From RGIG4079 sp045576735 (lineage in GTDB: Bacteria > Bacteroidota > Bacteroidia > Bacteroidales > Muribaculaceae), in the NCBI GenBank assembly GCA_045576735.1, contig JAZNGZ010000025.1, positions 4,031 through 68,030 on the forward strand: a stretch of 64,000 bases of DNA. The letters are read 5' to 3'. How positions within the stretch are numbered: position 1 is the first letter of the stretch; every line of letters begins with the position of its first letter. The position numbers were made by a program, and so were the translations under genes. Below the pieces are notes generated by a model. That model had not been told where the DNA came from. It ran no database searches and worked only from the letters and a program-made list of their open reading frames with translations. This document shows positions 1 through 8,668 of the stretch, one piece after another.

Positions 1-2234
1 GAGTCTTTTTCAGTTACATAAGCAAGAGCATGGAGGAACATGAACTTGGGAATGATGCGACTGAGTGGGTATTCCTTTATCATATATTCGTATGCCTCAT
101 GTACTGCGCTGTTATTATTGTTGAGATAGGCGTTGTATGCTTGAGTATACAATTCTTCTTGGCGAGTGTTCATTGTTTTGAGATTTTCGAGATAATCGGG
201 GTCTTTCATCGCTATGCCGTAGTTGCTTTCGGGGAATTCGTCAATGATGGTTTGTCGATATTTCTCGGCCTCTTCGCTATTGTTTTGGCGCACCGCCATT
301 ATATATAAATTGTAATAAGTGTCAAGACGATAGATGTTATCGGGGTATTGAGTGAGTAGTCGGTTGAACTCTGAACGTGATGCATCGAAGTCCTCCATTT
401 TGTCTTTGAGAATGATGCCCATATTGTATAGACCCTCTTGAATAATTTCATGAGAGTTAGCTCTCTCTTCGTCGGTTTTAGGAATTTGTTTTAGATAATA
501 TTCGGGATAGTGTGGGTCTTCGGAGCGTTTCAACTTTTCTTGCTCTTCTTTCGAGAGCTCCTTACCTTCGGCATCGGTGGCAACCGAGTCGGTCGATTCT
601 TCGTCATCCTTGCCATCCTCGCTCGATGTCTCAAAATCAGATGCGTCGAAAGAGGCTTTATTTCTTCTTCGCCAGTTGTCTTCGAGTTTGCGACTTCCCC
701 ATGTTTTTTGGAACTCGGTTTTGCCGGCGTTTTTAGTGGCTGTGTTATAGAAATACCAAGAGTCGTCGGTATTAAGAGTAAATGTCTTAGGAGCCGATGA
801 ATTGGTGTTTTGAAGGTTTGTACCTTGTGCGCGTTGTTGTGCGAGATATTCCTCACGTTTTGCGTTTTCGGCTTCCTCCTCTTCTTTTTTCTTTAAATCG
901 TCAATGATTTTTGCGATAACTTTGTCGAGCTGTTCGGGAGACATTTCAGATAATCGCAATAGAGAGTCTTGTAGTGTAACGTTTTGAGAATATACCGCTA
1001 ATTCGTCGAGCACGTCACTGCGACGTTTCAATTGCTTGTAGTTGGGGTAATCTTCAGGTAGTTGTGGCACAGCCTCGGAGTAGCATGGTTGGGCTTTGTC
1101 GTAGTTGTGTCGTAGGTAATAAAGATTGCCAAGTGTGACCTGGTTTATTGCCTTGTCAATGCCGTTGCGAGTGCTTTTCTTGTTGGCCATCTCGTAGTTC
1201 TCAATTGCATTAATGGTGTCTTGACGCGATAGATAGAGGTTGCCTATTGCGTAATACACTTGGTCGAGATAGTCTTTGTTGCGGTCGTAGCGAGTCATTC
1301 GTTTGAGAGCTTTCACCTCGGGCTCAATGTTTTCGCCTGAGTACACTTCGCTTTGTTTTATACGAGCGTTGAACTTGGTGCGGTAGGAGGTACTTGATGC
1401 ACTACCGGCTTTTTTGAAGGCTTCATACGCTTCTTGTTTCTTCCCTATGCGAGAGTAGAGTTGTCCTAAGAGGAAGCGCAAGCGGGTCTTTTGCGAACCG
1501 TCGGCATAGTCAATAGATTTTTGTAGATAGGGGATAGCTTTGTCATAATCGTTGAGTTTGATGTAATAGTTGGCATATACGTTGTTATACAATTCTTTCA
1601 ACGTGTTGTTGGTCAACTGTTCATCTTTTATCTTGATTATGATGTTTTCGGTTTCAAATAGCCAACCGAGAGCACAGTAACTGCGAGCTTGCCACAATTG
1701 CGCTTCGGTGACAGTTTCGGGGAGCCATTTGAAATGTTTTGATGTGTAAAAAAAGGTTGAGGCTGCACCTAGAAAGTCGCCATTGAAAAACTGGCTGCGA
1801 CCCATCATCAACCACGCATTGTGGAGGAATGGGTTGTATTCCTCGCGTTTGAGCCATTCTTTGTATTCGGCACTTTGTTTGCCCGATTTTTTCTTTGGAC
1901 GTTTGGTTATCGAACGTAGTTGAATAGCTTTTTGCGCTTTTTCTATCGAACGGTCAAATGAGCCTGAGGGTTGAGGCGATTTAGGATTGTTTTTTGCCTC
2001 AATAGGGTGCATGAAGAGGAGTTGGCTATAATCATCTTCATATTTGTTTTCCATTTCTTCAAGAGTCTCATTGTAATGAGTCTCTCCGTTGTAGTAGATG
2101 TTGTATTTGGTAATAAAAGCCTGGTAACGTCGGGTTGCGGCGTTGTTTTTCTTGGGAGAACATGAATATATCGCTGCGATAAATGTTACCACAGTGATAA
2201 AAAATAATATATGTCGGAATTGACGATACTTCAT
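1..2234 (-). CDS. porW: T9SS periplasmic lipoprotein PorW/SprE, 3' end outside window
   Basis: An open frame runs from the ATG at 2234 leftwards through the window edge (744 codons visible, no stop), so the C-terminus is missing. The start encodes a lipoprotein signal peptide with lipobox AIYSC (Cys25). The residues after Cys are not acidic (SPKKN), which fits a periplasmic rather than surface location. The body is a chain of tetratricopeptide-like helical repeats with a K/E-rich stretch near residues 445-465. Around residues 490-520 it contains WYFYNTATKNAGKTEFQ followed by a LEDNWRRRNK segment, which I recognise as characteristic of PorW/SprE, an essential part of the type IX secretion system in Bacteroidetes. 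It is last in a four-gene run with rel, the 7TM-HD gene and the E1-like gene (18-bp gap). The amidase at 12344 carries a T9SS sorting tail and is a plausible client. Family assignment is from recalled motifs, not a search. Confidence 0.85.
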   Translation of the reverse strand, partial: MKYRQFRHILFFITVVTFIAAIYSCSPKKNNAATRRYQAFITKYNIYYNGETHYNETLEEMENKYEDDYSQLLFMHPIEAKNNPKSPQPSGSFDRSIEKAQKAIQLRSITKRPKKKSGKQSAEYKEWLKREEYNPFLHNAWLMMGRSQFFNGDFLGAASTFFYTSKHFKWLPETVTEAQLWQARSYCALGWLFETENIIIKIKDEQLTNNTLKELYNNVYANYYIKLNDYDKAIPYLQKSIDYADGSQKTRLRFLLGQLYSRIGKKQEAYEAFKKAGSASSTSYRTKFNARIKQSEVYSGENIEPEVKALKRMTRYDRNKDYLDQVYYAIGNLYLSRQDTINAIENYEMANKKSTRNGIDKAINQVTLGNLYYLRHNYDKAQPCYSEAVPQLPEDYPNYKQLKRRSDVLDELAVYSQNVTLQDSLLRLSEMSPEQLDKVIAKIIDDLKKKEEEEAENAKREEYLAQQRAQGTNLQNTNSSAPKTFTLNTDDSWYFYNTATKNAGKTEFQKTWGSRKLEDNWRRRNKASFDASDFETSSEDGKDDEESTDSVATDAEGKELSKEEQEKLKRSEDPHYPEYYLKQIPKTDEERANSHEIIQEGLYNMGIILKDKMEDFDASRSEFNRLLTQYPDNIYRLDTYYNLYIMAVRQNNSEEAEKYRQTIIDEFPESNYGIAMKDPDYLENLKTMNTRQEELYTQAYNAYLNNNNSAVHEAYEYMIKEYPLSRIIPKFMFLHALAYVTEKD

Positions 2235-2252
2235 CTATAATTTAACGTAGAA

Positions 2253-3005
2253 TCAAGGGCGTTTATTGCATTGGTGGGCAAGTGAGTCGCATTGACACTC
2301 CTTGCGAGGTGATAATTTGATTTTCATAAACTCCATTGATGAGCTATCGATAGTGAGTAATGTATTGGTTAATAGGTTTCCATGTCCTAATAAATATTTT
2401 ATCGCTTCGGTGGCTTGTATTGAGCCAACTATGCCGGGTATTGTGCTTATAGGGCCAATAGCGTTGTCGCATTCGGGAATAGAATCGAAAATACATCTAT
2501 AACATGCTGTTCCGGGTATATGAGTAAATACTTGACCTTCAAAACGGAATATTGCGCCAATCGAGAATGCTTTGCCTGCTTTGACGCATTCGTCGTTAAT
2601 GATGAATTTAGAACTGAAATTATCGGTGGCGTCAATAATGAAGTCGTATGGCTCAATTAGTTGCGAGGCATTGGCTGAGGTGAATTTATCGCATAGGGCT
2701 GTTACTCTCACATCGGGATTGAGCAATTGTAGTTTTTCTTGAGCAGAAAGAGCTTTTTTACGCCCTATGTCGGCAGAGGAGTGTAGTATTTGACGTTGAA
2801 GATTTGAGAGATCTACAACATCATTGTCGATAATCCCTATATGTCCCACTCCGGCAGCACATAAATAGTAGGCAATAGGAGAGCCAAGGCCTCCGGCTCC
2901 AATTATTAACACACTGCTTTGCGTTAGCTTCAGTTGACCTTCATGACTTATCTCGGGCATTAGGATATGCCGTTCATAACGTTTGTGTTGGTCTTGGTTA
3001 AGCAT
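2253..3005 (-). CDS. ThiF/MoeB/HesA-family adenylyltransferase (E1-like)
   Basis: This encodes 250 residues starting MLNQDQHKRYERHILMPE. It has the nucleotide-binding GAGGLGS motif near residue 37, the DNDVVDLSNLQRQ segment, and the D-x-N-F-S-S-K region that in this family handles the ubiquitin-like sulfur carrier. CYRC near residue 171 is one half of the usual zinc site. The second half is CQC near the C-terminus instead of the usual CxxC, a small departure. MoeB/ThiF enzymes adenylate the C-terminal Gly of MoaD or ThiS for molybdopterin or thiamine synthesis. No such partner gene is in view, so the pathway is undecided. A longer reading to 3209 exists but would overlap the upstream 7TM-HD gene by about 190 bp. 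The ATG at 3005 lies 10 bp after that gene's stop and begins the conserved N-terminus, so I prefer it. Confidence 0.85.
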   Translation of the reverse strand: MLNQDQHKRYERHILMPEISHEGQLKLTQSSVLIIGAGGLGSPIAYYLCAAGVGHIGIIDNDVVDLSNLQRQILHSSADIGRKKALSAQEKLQLLNPDVRVTALCDKFTSANASQLIEPYDFIIDATDNFSSKFIINDECVKAGKAFSIGAIFRFEGQVFTHIPGTACYRCIFDSIPECDNAIGPISTIPGIVGSIQATEAIKYLLGHGNLLTNTLLTIDSSSMEFMKIKLSPRKECQCDSLAHQCNKRP

Positions 3006-3015
3006 GCCTTTGCGG

Positions 3016-5070
3016 TTAAATGTTTGGAATGCTAGGTTGTGGGTCGCTTTCTTCTTTTTGATCCTTGTTGACCGAACCGGTTTCGGGGTAAATGATGCGT
3101 GAATGATACATAGTGCCCACACGGTTGATAAATGCCTCTTTAATGACTTTAATGTCGCGGAATGATATAGGAGAGTCATTGTGTAGTCCATCGTCGATTT
3201 GCGAGTCAATGATGCGGTCGACCAATGTCGTGATTGATGTAAGAGAATGATCTTTCAGTGAACGAGAAGCAGCTTCCACGGCATCGGCCATCATCAATAT
3301 TGATGTCTCTTTAGTGTTGGGGTTGGGACCGGGATAGGTGAAGGGTGTTTCATCTACAACTTCATCGGGATGTTTCTGACATTGTGTGATGTAGAAATAT
3401 TTAGCTTTGCCACAACCATGATGCTGCTTGATGAAGTTGATTATTATTGAGGGTAATTTTGCTTTAGATGCGAGTTTAACACCGTCGGCCACATGATTTA
3501 CCACTATTTCGGCGCTACTAATGGGGTCGAGGGAGTCGTGTGGGTTTACTCCACGTTGATTTTCGGTGAAAAAAGCGGGGTTCTTAAGTTTTCCTATATC
3601 GTGATATAATGCTCCGGCACGCACTAGTTGCACATTGGCGTTTATGCGTCCTGCCGCATCGGCAGCAAGGTTGCTTACGGCCATTGAGTGTTGGAAGGTG
3701 CCGGGACATTGCTCTGAGAGTTGTCGGAGTAATGGTGAGTTGATGTCGGATAGTTCCACTAATGTTACAACCGATATTAGTCCAAATGCTTTCTCAATGA
3801 TGAACATTAGTATGTATGCAAATGATGTGAGGACCGAGTTGATAGCTATGAAACCAATGATACGTTGTGCCGAGCTTGCAATTGTGCCATTAAGGAACAC
3901 CTCTACCGATAGGAATGATATGACATAGGCAATGAACACAAATAGTGCTGTGCGAATGAGTTGCGACCGTTTCGATAGCTCCTTGAGTGAATATACCGCT
4001 ATGGCTCCGGCACAGAATTCAACCACAATGAATTCTTGAGGGAATGGCGCAAATGAACTGCATATCAATATTTCTATTATGTGGCAGAAAATTGCGGTGC
4101 GTGCATCAAAAAATACAAGTATCACTATGGGTATAATCACAAACGGCACGATATATATACCATTTGAAAAGAGTGCCGACAATGCCGATGCTATAATGCT
4201 GAATATGGTTGGCATGAGCATCACAAATATCAACTTCTTGTTTGAACGGAATATGTCGGGGCGGAAGATGAATATGTAGAGGTATAATACTATGATTAAA
4301 ATTGCAACTAACAATGATTGCCCTAAAACTTTCATCCACTTGGAGTGGCTTGAGTCGGGAGCTTGTTTTTCGAGCATATCCTTGTAGGTGTTGAGTACTC
4401 GATATAAGTTGGGGGTCACTTTTTGACCTCGGTCTATTATGAGCTCTCCTTGCATTATCACTCCAATGGGGGCGGTGGCACGTGCCATGTCTTCGTCATA
4501 GGCCGATTTTGATTTAGCTTCGTTTATAACAACGTTGGGCACTATAAGCTCTTGTAAATTCAATTGTTTTAGGGCAGTACGTGTTGCCGAGTCTTGAATC
4601 AAAGAGTCGATTATGAGATAAGTTTTGCGAGGAGATGCAAGGTTTTCAGTAGGCACTTTGTTAAGAAATCGCTTGTCGAGCATCCTCAATGACGGCATTT
4701 TGCCATTTTCTATCTTGGCATAGGATTCGGCATCGATAATGCCTAAATCATATTGGGCTTGTAATGAGGGTAATATCTTTTGTGCCAAAATTGCATTGCT
4801 GTCGGTTATGATGGCGCTTATACTGTCAAATATTTTTTCATTGCGTTCGGCGATGGGAATAAAAGCCTCATTTATAGAGTCGGTCACCTCGCTAGTATCG
4901 GGGTAGATATATATCTCAAATGGAGCAATTAGTTTGCTATGGTCCCAAGGTCTATTCTCTTCAAAGGAAATTGCTTTGTCTTTGCTACGTGGAAGGAAAT
5001 ACACTATGGCACATGTTGCTGCCAATAGAATTAAAAAGTGGGTCGCTATTTTTTTTGTATTAAAACTCAT
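3016..5070 (-). CDS. 7TM-HD membrane phosphohydrolase (PgpH-type c-di-AMP phosphodiesterase)
   Basis: The protein has 684 residues. One N-terminal membrane segment (about 8-27) is followed by a roughly 220-residue extracytoplasmic region (7TMR-HDED type), then a block of closely spaced membrane helices (about 255-445). The C-terminal cytosolic HD domain begins with HSMAVSNLAADAAGRI and contains the metal-binding YHDIGK motif near residue 490, then HH and a later D for the second half of the site. This order is that of PgpH, which hydrolyses cyclic di-AMP to pApA in Firmicutes and Bacteroidetes. It starts 16 bp after the rel stop and ends 10 bp before the E1-like gene, so cotranscription is likely. 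A c-di-AMP phosphodiesterase beside a ppGpp enzyme fits the known cross-talk of these two messengers. Substrate is inferred from family. Confidence 0.85.
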   Translation of the reverse strand: MSFNTKKIATHFLILLAATCAIVYFLPRSKDKAISFEENRPWDHSKLIAPFEIYIYPDTSEVTDSINEAFIPIAERNEKIFDSISAIITDSNAILAQKILPSLQAQYDLGIIDAESYAKIENGKMPSLRMLDKRFLNKVPTENLASPRKTYLIIDSLIQDSATRTALKQLNLQELIVPNVVINEAKSKSAYDEDMARATAPIGVIMQGELIIDRGQKVTPNLYRVLNTYKDMLEKQAPDSSHSKWMKVLGQSLLVAILIIVLYLYIFIFRPDIFRSNKKLIFVMLMPTIFSIIASALSALFSNGIYIVPFVIIPIVILVFFDARTAIFCHIIEILICSSFAPFPQEFIVVEFCAGAIAVYSLKELSKRSQLIRTALFVFIAYVISFLSVEVFLNGTIASSAQRIIGFIAINSVLTSFAYILMFIIEKAFGLISVVTLVELSDINSPLLRQLSEQCPGTFQHSMAVSNLAADAAGRINANVQLVRAGALYHDIGKLKNPAFFTENQRGVNPHDSLDPISSAEIVVNHVADGVKLASKAKLPSIIINFIKQHHGCGKAKYFYITQCQKHPDEVVDETPFTYPGPNPNTKETSILMMADAVEAASRSLKDHSLTSITTLVDRIIDSQIDDGLHNDSPISFRDIKVIKEAFINRVGTMYHSRIIYPETGSVNKDQKEESDPQPSIPNI

Positions 5071-5086
5071 GTCACGTTGTGTTATG

Positions 5087-7309
5087 TTAATATATGCGGC
5101 TTGCTCGCTTTACTCCGTTGATTTTCTTTACTTTGTTGCATAAATCGGCGACAACTTTGGAATCCTCGACAAGGACTGAAAGGTCACAACTGAATACTTC
5201 ATTTTTGGCTTCTATGTTTAAACGTCTAATGTCGATTGAAAGATTGGTTGAAATCATTTGAATGAGTTCTTGCAAAATGCCAAAGCGGTCAATCCCTTCA
5301 ATGTGTATGGTAGCTAGGAATTTCCCTGTCTCCACAGCCCATTTAGTCGACACTATACGAGGTCCATAGCTAGCTTTTAACACTTGTGCTCGAGGACAAT
5401 TTAGGTCGTGAACCACCACTTCATTGTGTTCGTCGATAAATCCCATCACATTGTCGCCCGGAATAGGGCAGCAGCAATCGGCAATCTTAAAGTTTGACCC
5501 TTTGTCGTTATATTGTAGAATGTATGTTTCCTTTGTGTCTATCTTAATCTTTTTATTCTCTTCTTTATTGTCTTTGGGTTGCGATTTGCGACCAAATATC
5601 TTAGAGAGGATTGATTGTGATTCTTGTCGAGTGACAGCTTTGGCTAGGTTGTCATCGAGTGTTATGTCGTTATTGCCAAGTGCTAGATATAGCTCTTCGC
5701 GGTTGGCAATATGGAGTAGTCCTAAAATCTTAGTGACCACTTCGTTTGTGTCCTTGAGCTTGTTATGGGTTATAAACTCTTCAAATATTGATTTCCCTTG
5801 CTCGATGATGGGTTGTTGTAGTTTGCGTAAAGCTGCACGTAGACGAGTCTTGCCCTTGGCTGTGGCAAGGAAGTTAATCCATTCGGGGTGGGGTTTCTGG
5901 GATTGAGAGGTGAGCACTTCCACTTGGTCGCCACTATTGAGTTTGTGTGAGAGTGGTACAAGTTTGTGGTTCACTTTTCCTGCAATACAGTGAATTCCTA
6001 ATTGAGAGTGTAGCTCGAATGCCACGTCGAGCACTGTAGAGTTGTTGGGCAGTGTGAGAAGCTCCCCTTTGGGGGTAAACACTACGATTTCAGAGGCAAA
6101 AAGGTTGAGCTTTAGTGTATCAAGGAAATCTATTGCACTAGGTTCGGGATTGTCGAGGATGTCTTTGATAGTGCGTAACCACACATTTAGTTCTGAGTCT
6201 TCCTCTCCATTACCAATCTTGTATTTCCAGTGGGCTGCAAATCCTTTTTCGGCAATTTCGTCCATTCGACGGCTACGTATCTGCACCTCAATCCAGTTGC
6301 CGTCGGGGCCCATCACAGTCAAGTGAAGAGCTTGGTATCCATTGGCTTTGGGGTTGCTTATCCAATCGCGTGTGCGGTCGGGGTGTAGTTTATATAAGTC
6401 AGTAATGATTGAATATATGTTCCAGCAGGTGACTTTTTCTTGTGAAGGGTCATCGCATTCAAAGATGATACGCATAGCATATATGTCGTATATCTCTTCA
6501 AACGGCACATGCTTTTTCTCCATCTTGTTCCATATCGAATAGACCGACTTCATGCGAGCTTTTGCCTCGTATTTCAACCCCATTTCTTTTAGTTTGGCTT
6601 TGATGGGCGTTGAGAATTTTTGGTAAATCTCAGTGCGATGTAGTTCCGACTCTCTTATCTGGTCGCTGATGCGCTTGTAGGCTGCCGGGTGTTCGTATTT
6701 GAAACTTAAATCTTCGAGCTCGGTTTTGATTGCGAAAAGACCGAGTCGATGAGCGAGTGGAGCATAGATGTATAGTGTTTCGCCGGCAATTTTATATTGC
6801 TTGTTAGGAGCCATTGAACCCAAAGTGCGCATGTTGTGGAGACGGTCGGCCATTTTGAGAAGCACAACGCGTATATCTTCCGACATGGTCAATAGCAGTT
6901 TGCGGAAGTTTTCGGCCTGGGCCGATGCTTTGTCTCCGAAGATACCTCCCGAAATTTTGGTGAGCCCCACTACTATTTGAGCTATCTTTTTCCCAAAGTG
7001 TTGTTCAATGTCTTCGGCGGTATATTCAGTGTCTTCAATTACATCATGGAGCAGAGCGGCGCATATCGAAGTCGACCCAAGCCCTATCTCGTGATTGGCT
7101 ATTTTAGCGACAGCAATGGGGTGCATGATATAAGGTTCTCCCGAGCGGCGACGAGCGCCTTTGTGTGCTTCTTTCGCAAATTTATAGGCACGAGTGATTA
7201 TTTCCACCTTTTTGCGGTGGTTGCTTGCAAGATAACAATTGAGCATATCTTGAAATGCTGCATCTATTATCGCGTCTTCGGTTATTTGGTTGGCTTTGGG
7301 TTGCTCCAT
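5087..7309 (-). CDS. rel: bifunctional (p)ppGpp synthetase/hydrolase Rel
   Basis: The 740-residue product starts MEQPKANQITED. It has a complete HD hydrolase domain (H49, H63, ALLHDVIEDT with H88-D89), then the synthetase domain with the RTRD loop, NGYQALH and EVQIRS, a TGS domain, a Cys/His stretch (CCCPIPGDNVMGF) and a C-terminal ACT domain. The intact HD and the basic RTRD loop (Rel/SpoT type, not the acidic RelA type) argue for both synthesis and hydrolysis of the alarmone. Length matches Rel proteins. An in-frame TTG at 7363 would add 18 residues, but it lies between the -7 box (7368-7375) and the expected transcript start, so the ATG at 7309 is preferred. It heads the rel/7TM-HD/E1/porW run. 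Confidence 0.93.
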   Translation of the reverse strand: MEQPKANQITEDAIIDAAFQDMLNCYLASNHRKKVEIITRAYKFAKEAHKGARRRSGEPYIMHPIAVAKIANHEIGLGSTSICAALLHDVIEDTEYTAEDIEQHFGKKIAQIVVGLTKISGGIFGDKASAQAENFRKLLLTMSEDIRVVLLKMADRLHNMRTLGSMAPNKQYKIAGETLYIYAPLAHRLGLFAIKTELEDLSFKYEHPAAYKRISDQIRESELHRTEIYQKFSTPIKAKLKEMGLKYEAKARMKSVYSIWNKMEKKHVPFEEIYDIYAMRIIFECDDPSQEKVTCWNIYSIITDLYKLHPDRTRDWISNPKANGYQALHLTVMGPDGNWIEVQIRSRRMDEIAEKGFAAHWKYKIGNGEEDSELNVWLRTIKDILDNPEPSAIDFLDTLKLNLFASEIVVFTPKGELLTLPNNSTVLDVAFELHSQLGIHCIAGKVNHKLVPLSHKLNSGDQVEVLTSQSQKPHPEWINFLATAKGKTRLRAALRKLQQPIIEQGKSIFEEFITHNKLKDTNEVVTKILGLLHIANREELYLALGNNDITLDDNLAKAVTRQESQSILSKIFGRKSQPKDNKEENKKIKIDTKETYILQYNDKGSNFKIADCCCPIPGDNVMGFIDEHNEVVVHDLNCPRAQVLKASYGPRIVSTKWAVETGKFLATIHIEGIDRFGILQELIQMISTNLSIDIRRLNIEAKNEVFSCDLSVLVEDSKVVADLCNKVKKINGVKRASRIY

Positions 7310-7367
7310 ATGGTGTTGTTTGACATTTTTTGTGCTTGTAGATTGTGTTACCGCAATTTTCAATATA

Positions 7368-7375
7368 CAAACATA
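7368..7375 (-). promoter_or_regulatory. rel promoter, -7 box
   Basis: On the minus strand this reads TATGTTTG, a full match to the Bacteroidetes -7 consensus TAnnTTTG. A TTTG lies 22 bp further upstream as a possible -33 element. It sits 59 bp before the rel ATG and decides the start codon choice there. Confidence 0.6.
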
Positions 7376-7408
7376 CGGAAAAAACGCGGAACAATCACAA
7401 AAAAATAT

Positions 7409-7416
7409 TACTTTTG
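7409..7416 (+). promoter_or_regulatory. patB-aroA operon promoter, -7 box
   Basis: TACTTTTG matches TAnnTTTG, 65 bp before the patB ATG, and is divergent from the rel promoter 33 bp away. No clear -33 TTTG is visible. Confidence 0.5.
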
Positions 7417-7481
7417 TGGAAAATTTTATCGATAATGAGTTTTAAACTCTGATATCATTGAAAAAATAACCTCCATGACCA

Positions 7482-8666
7482 ATGAAAAGATATGATTTTG
7501 ATCAAGTGATTGATCGCAAAGAAACAGGCGCGTTGAAATGTGATGCATTACAATCGTTATACGGCACCACCGGGCTCACTCCTTTGTGGGTTGCCGATTT
7601 GGACTTTGCGGTGTGTCCCGATATTACTGAAGCATTGAAACATAGGGTTGAACATCCTGTTTATGGCTATGCAATGACTCCCGATAGTTATTGGCAGTCG
7701 ATAATTAATTGGCTGAAAAAACGTCATGATTTTGATGTTGAACGCCATGAGTTGACGTTTGTGCCTGGCGTGGTGAGAGGTGTGGCTTATGCTATTAATT
7801 ACTTTACCAATCGTGGAGACAAAATAATTATTCAACAACCGGTGTATCATCCATTTAAAATGGTGATTGAAGGAAACGAACGTGTTGTTGTTAACAATCC
7901 GTTGAAAGTTACTGAAAGTGGCTATGAAATGGACTTGGAGCACTTGCGCAAGGTTATTGAGGAAGAACATCCTAAAATGATGGTATTGTGCAATCCACAT
8001 AATCCGGTGGGAATTCAGTGGGATGTCGATGTGATGCGTGAGTTGGCTGCTATATGTCGTGAAAATGGCGTGATAGTAGTCTCCGATGAAATTCATGGCG
8101 ATTTGATGCTTTATGGTAAGCCTCATATCCCGTTTGTTGAAGTGAGCGATGATGCTGCAGCTATAGCTATTACTCTTGGTGCTCCTTCAAAAACATTTAA
8201 TATCCCCGGGCTTGTGAGCTCATGGGTTGTGGTGAAAAGCAAGGAGTTGCGCAAACCATTCTATAATTGGTTGGAAACAAATGAGTTCAGCTCGCCCACA
8301 ATGTTTGCTACAATTGGGGCCGAAGTGGCTTATACTCATGGTGAAGAGTGGCTCAATCAATTGATTGAATATATCGAAGGCAGTATTGCCATGGTTGAAG
8401 AATATTTGGAAAAGAATATTCCCCAAATAAAAGTTGTGCGACCTCAGGCTTCGTTCCTTTTGTGGCTCGATTGCCGAGGATTGGATATGTCGCAACCTGC
8501 ACTCGTTGACCTATTTGTGAGAAAAGCACATTTGGCATTAAATGACGGCACGATGTTTGGCAAAGAGGGAGAGGGCTTTATGCGACTCAATATAGGGTCT
8601 CCACGTAAGGTTATTCTTGAAGCATTGTCGCATTTAGCCGAGGCGGTAAACTCTTTAAATGACTAA
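7482..8666 (+). CDS. patB: MalY/PatB-type PLP-dependent C-S lyase (aminotransferase fold)
   Basis: 394 residues of a fold-type I PLP enzyme. The PLP lysine lies in APSKTFNIPG (about residue 235). The cofactor-contacting CNPHNPVG and SDEIHGDLMLYG motifs are both present, and the DEIHGDL form is typical of the MalY/PatB branch (cystathionine beta-lyase/cysteine desulfhydrase) rather than of true aminotransferases. The expected role is release of homocysteine, pyruvate and ammonia from cystathionine, or breakdown of other cysteine S-conjugates. It is followed after 2 bp by aroA, so the two are cotranscribed. The exact substrate cannot be read from sequence. Confidence 0.88.
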   Translation: MKRYDFDQVIDRKETGALKCDALQSLYGTTGLTPLWVADLDFAVCPDITEALKHRVEHPVYGYAMTPDSYWQSIINWLKKRHDFDVERHELTFVPGVVRGVAYAINYFTNRGDKIIIQQPVYHPFKMVIEGNERVVVNNPLKVTESGYEMDLEHLRKVIEEEHPKMMVLCNPHNPVGIQWDVDVMRELAAICRENGVIVVSDEIHGDLMLYGKPHIPFVEVSDDAAAIAITLGAPSKTFNIPGLVSSWVVVKSKELRKPFYNWLETNEFSSPTMFATIGAEVAYTHGEEWLNQLIEYIEGSIAMVEEYLEKNIPQIKVVRPQASFLLWLDCRGLDMSQPALVDLFVRKAHLALNDGTMFGKEGEGFMRLNIGSPRKVILEALSHLAEAVNSLND

Positions 8667-8668
8667 TC

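Noticed and set aside
3006..3209. Longer E1-like protein starting at 3209
   Set aside because: It would overlap the 7TM-HD gene by about 190 bp and lacks family similarity before MLNQDQ.
7310..7363. N-terminal extension of Rel from a TTG at 7363
   Set aside because: It begins only 5 bp from the -7 box, upstream of the expected transcript start, and adds non-conserved residues.
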